Made by a program: the position numbers and the translations under genes
Assembly (NCBI GenBank): GCA_030593185.1
Contig: JAUVHQ010000065.1
Location: 1-9,420, forward strand
Origin: Bacteroidota bacterium
Lineage (GTDB): Bacteria > Bacteroidota > Bacteroidia > Bacteroidales > VadinHA17
Reading direction: 5' to 3'
Length of the DNA stretch: 9,420 nucleotides
In this document: positions 5,531-9,420 of the stretch, piece after piece
Layout of the letters: each line of letters starts with the position of its first letter
How positions within the stretch are numbered: position 1 is the first letter of the stretch
The notes under the pieces: generated by a model
Told to the model about the DNA's origin: nothing
The model's database searches: none
What the model saw: only the letters and a program-made list of their open reading frames with translations

Positions 5531-5556
5531 AGAAAGCAGACTGCAAAGAGACCATA

Positions 5557-5580
5557 AACCAGTAACCAATAACCAGTAAC
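5557..5580 (+). repeat. AACCAGT heptad array between DUF58 and the BatD-like gene
   Basis: AACC begins at 5557, 5564 and 5571, followed by a decayed AAC at 5578, all 7 bp apart. Units are AACCAGT, AACCAAT, AACCAGT. It fills part of the 85-bp gap. Confidence 0.8.
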
Positions 5581-5615
5581 ATTTATTATTGATTCATTAT
5601 CCGGAATAACACTTT

Positions 5616-6638
5616 ATGTCGAAAAAGTATAAAATAAATAGTACAATTTTATTATTAATATTTTCCCTTGCCGGGATCTTATTCCAGTTGTCCGGTGGAT
5701 GCTTATATGCGCAGAATGTAGAAGTTGAAGCAAAAATCGATTCAAATAGTCTGCTTATCGGCGACCAGACTATCTTCTCATTAAAAATAATTCAACCTGA
5801 CAGCATAAATGTTTTGTTCCCTGAGTTTACAGACACAATTACAGGGAGTATAGAAATAATTAACCGTACACCTCCTGATACATTGCACCTTGAAAATAAG
5901 CGGCTTGAAATATCAAGGGAATATAAAATAACCTGTTTCGATAGTGGTTACCACCATATTCCACCTTTCGTTTTTCAATATAACCTGGACAGCATTATAG
6001 CTAACTGGGCAACTCAACCTTTATTCCTTCATGTTTCAAGAGTTGATATTGCTCCTTCTGATTCAAGTGAAGTAATTTTTGATATAAAATTACCGCGTAA
6101 AATGCCAATTACTCTGTCTGAAATCCTGCCATGGATAATTGGATCTGTATTGGTTGGACTATTAGTATTTATCATTGTTTATTACATTAAAAAGAGAAAA
6201 AAACAGGAGCCGTTATTTAAAATAAAAAAGCCTGAGGAGCCTCCTCATATTATTGCTTTAAGGGAACTAGACAAACTGAAAGAGAATAAGTTATGGCAGA
6301 AAGGAAAAATAAAGCTGTATCATTCTGAATTAACCTGCATTATCAGGAAATATATTGAAAGAAGATATCAAACAAGTGCTATGGAACAAACCAGTAATGA
6401 AATAATAGAGGCATTGGTAAAGAGTGGATTTAATAATAATACGCAGCTCGGGCAGCTAAAAATACTTCTGTTTTCAGCAGATATGGTGAAATTTGCTAAA
6501 GCAAAACCATTGCCTGATGAAAATGAAACAGCTTTGCTTAATTCATATATTTTTGTTAATGAAACAAAACAAACATGGCAAAAAGAGCTGGATGATCAAA
6601 AAGAAAGAACTGTGTTGAAGATCGAAGAAGTCGAATAG
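5616..6638 (+). CDS. BatD-like membrane protein (DUF4381-like C-terminus)
   Basis: 340 residues. Signal peptide at 1 to about 33 (hydrophobic 10-28, ending YAQ). The exported part (34 to about 165) is beta-rich, with the BatD-like opening VEVEAKIDSNSLLIGDQTIFSLKI (35-58) and an IPPFVFQY strand. One transmembrane helix spans about 172-191 (PWIIGSVLVGLLVFIIVYYI), followed by a lysine-rich stop-transfer (KKRKKQ) and a helical cytoplasmic domain of about 150 residues containing a pattern such as LYHSELTCIIRKYIERRY, like the DUF4381-type domains found in other MoxR-VWA operons. The Cys at 29 in SGGC lacks a proper lipobox. Its place between DUF58 and batA is the usual one for this membrane partner. 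The subfamily assignment is by pattern and position; the true batD would be expected beyond batC. Confidence 0.8.
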   Translation: MSKKYKINSTILLLIFSLAGILFQLSGGCLYAQNVEVEAKIDSNSLLIGDQTIFSLKIIQPDSINVLFPEFTDTITGSIEIINRTPPDTLHLENKRLEISREYKITCFDSGYHHIPPFVFQYNLDSIIANWATQPLFLHVSRVDIAPSDSSEVIFDIKLPRKMPITLSEILPWIIGSVLVGLLVFIIVYYIKKRKKQEPLFKIKKPEEPPHIIALRELDKLKENKLWQKGKIKLYHSELTCIIRKYIERRYQTSAMEQTSNEIIEALVKSGFNNNTQLGQLKILLFSADMVKFAKAKPLPDENETALLNSYIFVNETKQTWQKELDDQKERTVLKIEEVE

Positions 6639-6653
6639 TCGAAAAGTTAAAGA

Positions 6654-6671
6654 GTTACGGGGTTCGGGTTA
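6654..6671 (-). repeat. Right copy of the 18-base inverted pair
   Basis: GTTACGGGGTTCGGGTTA is the exact reverse complement of 4630-4647. It starts 16 bases after the stop codon of the BatD-like gene. Confidence 0.85.
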
Positions 6672-6684
6672 AGATGGTGTTCCC

Positions 6685-6712
6685 TTGAACTTTGAATCTT
6701 GAATTCTTTGAA
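6685..6712 (+). repeat. TTGAANN heptad array
   Basis: TTGAA starts at 6685, 6692 and 6699 (7 bp apart), with a fourth at 6708 displaced by two bases. Confidence 0.65.
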
Positions 6713-6752
6713 AGGATGATGTAAAGAAAAATGCAAATATCTTTGGGATACA

Positions 6753-6787
6753 AACGTATAACATTTAACTTTTAACGTATAACAATA
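6753..6787 (+). repeat. AACNNNT heptad array before batA
   Basis: AAC begins at 6753, 6760, 6767, 6774 and 6781: five consecutive units with an exact period of 7. The octamer CGTATAAC occurs at both ends (6755-6762 and 6776-6783, three units apart). The array ends about 43 bases before the batA start. Confidence 0.8.
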
Positions 6788-6830
6788 GCGTAATGTTGGA
6801 ACAAAACAATATAAATAATAGATTATATAC

Positions 6831-7832
6831 ATGTTGGGAATGAGCAAAATATTATTTTTGAATCCCGGGTTTCTCTATCTGCTTTTTCTGCTTATCCCGG
6901 CAATTGCCTGGTATGTGCTGAAGAATAAAACCAACCGGGCAGGTATGAAAATATCTGCTTTGGAGGATCTTATTAGTTTACCACATACTTATAAGCATTA
7001 CTTGCAGCATATTATTTTCGGATTCAGAGTTCTGACAGTTGCTTTACTTATCATCGCCCTGGCAAGACCACAGTCGGTTGATAAGTGGGAAGATATTTCT
7101 ACTGAAGGGATTGATATTGTTATGTCACTGGATATCTCAAGTAGTATGCTTGCCAGGGATTTTAAGCCCGACCGCCTTGAGGCATCGAAAGAACTTGCAA
7201 CGGAATTTATTTCCGGTCGGAGTGATGACAGAATGGGGTTAGTCGTATTTAGCGGTGAAAGCTTTACCCAGTGTCCGCTGACTACAGATCATGCTGTTGT
7301 TATTAATATGATGCGTGATATCCAGACCGGAATGATTGAAGATGGAACAGCTATTGGAATGGGATTGGCAACCGCAATAAACAGGTTGAAAGACAGCAAA
7401 GCTAAAAGCAAAGTGATAATTCTTATGACTGACGGTGTAAATAATATGGGTGAAATTGCTCCTGTTACTGCTGCGGAAATTGCACAGTCATTCAATATCC
7501 GGGTTTATACCATAGGAGTCGGATCAAGGGGAATGGCACCTTACCCTGTACAAACTCCATATGGCAGGCAATACCGGAATATGAAAGTTGAGATCGATGA
7601 GGAAGTTTTAAAGGATATTGCTGAAATAACGAATGGTAAGTATTTCAGAGCGACAGATAATAACCAGCTTAAACAAATTTATCAGGAAATTGATAAACTG
7701 GAAAAGTCAAAAATAGATGTAAAAGAGTTTAGGAAAAAAAGTGAGGAATACCTCCTTTTTGTAATTATAGCAGGTGTATTATTATTCATCGAAGTACTGG
7801 TGCGTAATACATTGCTCAGAGGTTTGCCTTAA
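6831..7832 (+). CDS. batA: BatA, von Willebrand factor A membrane protein
   Basis: Inner-membrane protein with a VWA domain, a core subunit of the Bat system; named in Bacteroides fragilis for aerotolerance. The 333 residues comprise two N-terminal membrane helices (about 12-30 and 61-78, the second followed by the family hallmark ARPQ), a VWA domain (about 93-280) with an intact metal-dependent adhesion site: DISSS (Asp101, Ser103, Ser105), Thr173 in DGTAIG and Asp201 in MTDG, and a C-terminal membrane helix (about 308-326). Homologues start near the NPGFLYLLFLLIP segment, so translation may begin at ATG 6831 or at the in-frame ATG 6840 (MSKILFL); the sequence does not decide. It precedes batB by 67 bp and shares its architecture with it. 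Confidence 0.94.
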   Translation: MLGMSKILFLNPGFLYLLFLLIPAIAWYVLKNKTNRAGMKISALEDLISLPHTYKHYLQHIIFGFRVLTVALLIIALARPQSVDKWEDISTEGIDIVMSLDISSSMLARDFKPDRLEASKELATEFISGRSDDRMGLVVFSGESFTQCPLTTDHAVVINMMRDIQTGMIEDGTAIGMGLATAINRLKDSKAKSKVIILMTDGVNNMGEIAPVTAAEIAQSFNIRVYTIGVGSRGMAPYPVQTPYGRQYRNMKVEIDEEVLKDIAEITNGKYFRATDNNQLKQIYQEIDKLEKSKIDVKEFRKKSEEYLLFVIIAGVLLFIEVLVRNTLLRGLP

Positions 7833-7867
7833 ATATAGTTTATTTTGAAAATTCAACGCTTACGTTT

Positions 7868-7895
7868 AACTTTTTGCTTTCAACTTTTAACTTAA
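7868..7895 (+). repeat. AACTTTT heptad array between batA and batB
   Basis: AAC starts at 7868, 7882 and 7889, all multiples of 7 apart, within a run of TTTAAC/CAACTTTT sequence. This is the same word type as 6753-6787. It ends a few bases before the batB ATG at 7900. Confidence 0.65.
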
Positions 7896-7899
7896 TTAT

Positions 7900-8925
7900 A
7901 TGTTTCGTTTTGAAAATATAGAATTCATTTATTTACTGGTACTGATACCGGTATTGTTAGTTGTATTTATTATAGGCAGGAAGATCAGAAAGAGATCTTT
8001 AAAACGATTTGGTGACCCGGATATTTTAAATCAGCTTATGCCTTTCTTGTCAGTAAACCGTCCTGTTGTGAAATTTCTTTTTATCCTGTTTGCTTTAGTA
8101 TTTATTATTCTTGGAATGGCAAGACCGCAGTTTGGTTCAAAGCTTGAAGAGATTAAAAGGAAAGGTATTGAAATAGTAATTGCGTTGGATGTTTCTAATT
8201 CAATGCTTGCCGAAGATATTCAGCCAAACAGACTTGAAAAAGCAAAACAGGCAATTGAACGGCTTGTTGAAAAACTGGCTGATGATAAAATTGGGTTGAT
8301 AGTATTTGCCGGTGATGCATATGTTCAGATACCTATAACAAACGATTATGCATCGGCTAAAATGTTCCTTTCATCCATCAATACACAGATTGTTCCCAAA
8401 CAGGGTACTGCCATTGGTTCAGCAATAGATTTGGGTATGAATTCTTTTAGTCCTGATAACGAAGCAAGTAAAGCTCTTATTATTATCACCGATGGTGAGG
8501 ATCATGAAGATGATGCTGTTTCAATGGCAAAAGAGGCGGCTGAAAAGGGAATTGTTATACATGTAATTGGTGTGGGCACACCAGATGGTACTCCAATTCC
8601 GGTCTTTTCAGGAGGTCAGCGCTCATTCAGAAAAGACAGGGAGGGAAATACTGTTATTACAAAACTGAACGAGAAAATACTCCGTGAAATCACTTCCGCC
8701 GGAAATGGAAGCTATTTCCGTGCAACAAATAGCCGGCTTGGACTGAATATGCTGTTTGATCAGATAAGTGCTATGGAAAAACAAGAGATGGATATCCGGA
8801 AATATTCTGAATATAATGAGAAGTTTCAATATATGATCGGGTTGGCATTGATATTAATTTTATTTGATTTTATCCTTCTGGAAAGAAAAAATAAGTATCT
8901 TAAAGAGATAAAATTGTTTAATTAA
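7900..8925 (+). CDS. batB: BatB, von Willebrand factor A membrane protein
   Basis: Second VWA subunit of the Bat system in the inner membrane, 341 residues, typical length. It opens with the characteristic MFRFENIEFIYLLVLIP. Membrane helices lie at about 9-26 and 57-74 (followed by ARPQFG) and near the C-terminus (about 314-330, ending in LLERKNK). The VWA domain at about 90-285 has an intact metal site: DVSNS (Asp97, Ser99, Ser101), Thr170 in GTAIG and Asp198 in ITDGED. The GVGTPDGTPIPV segment and the GSYFRAT motif after the domain are typical of BatB. It is a paralogue of BatA next door. ATG 7900 follows an A/T-rich leader with no Shine-Dalgarno. The gap to batC is 182 bp, with an inverted repeat. 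Confidence 0.95.
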   Translation: MFRFENIEFIYLLVLIPVLLVVFIIGRKIRKRSLKRFGDPDILNQLMPFLSVNRPVVKFLFILFALVFIILGMARPQFGSKLEEIKRKGIEIVIALDVSNSMLAEDIQPNRLEKAKQAIERLVEKLADDKIGLIVFAGDAYVQIPITNDYASAKMFLSSINTQIVPKQGTAIGSAIDLGMNSFSPDNEASKALIIITDGEDHEDDAVSMAKEAAEKGIVIHVIGVGTPDGTPIPVFSGGQRSFRKDREGNTVITKLNEKILREITSAGNGSYFRATNSRLGLNMLFDQISAMEKQEMDIRKYSEYNEKFQYMIGLALILILFDFILLERKNKYLKEIKLFN

Positions 8926-8927
8926 GA

Positions 8928-9052
8928 AGTGCCTAAAGTGAACTAAAGTTACGAGTGCCTAAAGTTAAGAAGAAGTTATAACTTTGGACATTGTAGGTAT
9001 TTTAGCATTCTATGCCTTTTGAATTTTAGGCACTCTAAGTACTTTAGACACT
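8928..9052. repeat. GTGCCTAAAGT inverted array between batB and batC
   Basis: AGTGCCTAAAGT occurs twice on the plus strand (8928-8939, 8954-8965) and twice in inverse, each with one mismatch (9023-9034 and 9041-9052). The arms could fold into a long imperfect hairpin of about 125 bases that begins just after the batB stop. The centre holds a perfect 12-bp palindrome AAGTTATAACTT (8973-8984). TAACTTTG at 8979-8986 fits the -7 consensus, but no TTTG lies at the right distance upstream. Unlike the other spacers it has no clear 7-bp period. Confidence 0.75.
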
Positions 9053-9107
9053 GAATAGTTACAATTTGATTAATATAAATTATTCAATAAGATATATAGA
9101 TAAGAAA

Positions 9108-9420
9108 ATGAAACGAGTTGGAGCATATATGATTTTATTCTTGATGTGTAACATGGTTGGACTGGCACAGTCAGAAAAAAAACTTATCCGCGAAGGAAAC
9201 AGGAATTTTGAAGATAAACAATTTGAAGAATCGGAAGTTTTATACAGGAAGGCAATTAATGAAGAAGCCGGTTCATTCGATGCAAACTTCAATCTTGGCG
9301 ATGCCCTGTATAAGCAGGAAGAATTCGATGAAGCTGCCGGTGAATTTAATGGATTGGTAAACCGGATTGAGAGTAATAAAGAACTGGCGAAAACTTACCA
9401 TAATCTGGGTAATTCTCTAT
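9108..9420 (+). CDS. batC: BatC, tetratricopeptide-repeat protein (partial, runs off the right edge)
   Basis: The frame is open from ATG 9108 to the end of the window (104 codons), so only the N-terminus is seen. A signal peptide (1-21, MKRVGAYMILFLMCNMVGLAQ) predicts export to the periplasm. It is followed by TPR units at about 24-57 (LIREGNRNFEDKQFEESEVL...), 58-91 (ANFNLGDALYKQEEFDEAAGEF) and the beginning of a third from about 95 (KTYHNLGNSL). In Bacteroidota Bat operons batC follows batB and encodes such a periplasmic TPR protein, thought to scaffold the complex; batD is expected next. Position and domain content agree, so the name is well supported. Confidence 0.88.
   Translation, partial: MKRVGAYMILFLMCNMVGLAQSEKKLIREGNRNFEDKQFEESEVLYRKAINEEAGSFDANFNLGDALYKQEEFDEAAGEFNGLVNRIESNKELAKTYHNLGNSL

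Larger units (their letters stand above)
6639..6830. other. 192-bp spacer between the BatD-like gene and batA
   Basis: No gene. It contains the inverted 18-base copy (6654-6671) and two heptad arrays (6685-6705, 6753-6787). TATCTTTG at 6738-6745 matches the -7 element TAnnTTTG, but the nearest TTTG upstream (6707-6710) is 27 bases away, too far for a standard promoter; an internal promoter for batA remains only a possibility. Confidence 0.5.

Noticed and set aside
5616..5720. Lipoprotein signal (SGGC) in the BatD-like protein
   Set aside because: The -3 position is Ser rather than Leu/Val/Ile, and a normal cleavage site (YAQ) follows closely.
4630..6671. Terminal inverted repeats of an insertion sequence or transposon
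   Set aside because: The enclosed genes are DUF58 and BatD-like genes in their normal operon order, with no transposase and no obvious target-site duplication.
9157..9360. 67-codon plus-strand frame near the right edge
   Set aside because: It is out of frame with batC, whose signal peptide and TPR units run open through the same bases.

Overview
The window is ordinary AT-rich bacterial chromosome, most likely from a Bacteroidota species of the Bacteroidales/Marinilabiliales kind. The evidence is the Bacteroidota form of the MoxR-Bat gene cluster, AroE and TruA sequences of the Bacteroidota type, signal peptides ending in -AQ or -SQ, A/T-rich leaders without clear Shine-Dalgarno sequences, and candidate TTTG/TAnnTTTG promoters. 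I see no rRNA, tRNA, CRISPR array, insertion sequence, phage gene or integrase.

Layout. Bases 1-50 may hold the last codons of an upstream gene. aroE (shikimate dehydrogenase, 111-857, +) is followed after 13 bp by a membrane-anchored SRPBCC-fold protein (871-1401, +). These converge on truA (tRNA pseudouridine synthase, 1398-2165, -), and the two stop codons overlap. A 699-bp gene-free region (2166-2864) separates truA from a plus-strand cluster that fills the rest of the window: moxR AAA+ ATPase (2865-3860), a small exported protein of unknown function (3921-4331), a DUF58 protein (4667-5530, GTG start), a BatD-like membrane protein (5616-6638), batA (6831-7832), batB (7900-8925), and the start of batC, a TPR protein that runs off the right edge (9108-9420).

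How the genes work together. By analogy with the characterised families, the MoxR ATPase is expected to remodel or activate a cell-envelope complex built from the DUF58 protein, the BatD-like protein, the two membrane-anchored von Willebrand factor A proteins BatA and BatB, and the periplasmic TPR protein BatC. In Bacteroides fragilis this locus was named for aerotolerance; the molecular role is still unsettled.

The unusual part is the spacer DNA. Bat clusters are usually compact, but here five of the six gaps between the genes, and the truA-moxR gap, are filled with short degenerate words. I read at least eight different words (AACCAGT, AGTCAGC/GCCGACT, GTGAGNN, AGTAAAT, GAATNNN, CGTAACC, TTGAANN, AACNNNT), and nearly all repeat with an exact period of 7 bp. 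Some words recur in several gaps, one 18-base stretch recurs as a perfect inverted copy 2 kb away, and one array runs through the stop codon of the small exported protein. A second class of spacer structure is GTGAAA/TTTCAC hairpins upstream of moxR and DUF58, and a GTGCCTAAAGT inverted array lies between batB and batC. These intergenic arrays are the best candidate for something little described.
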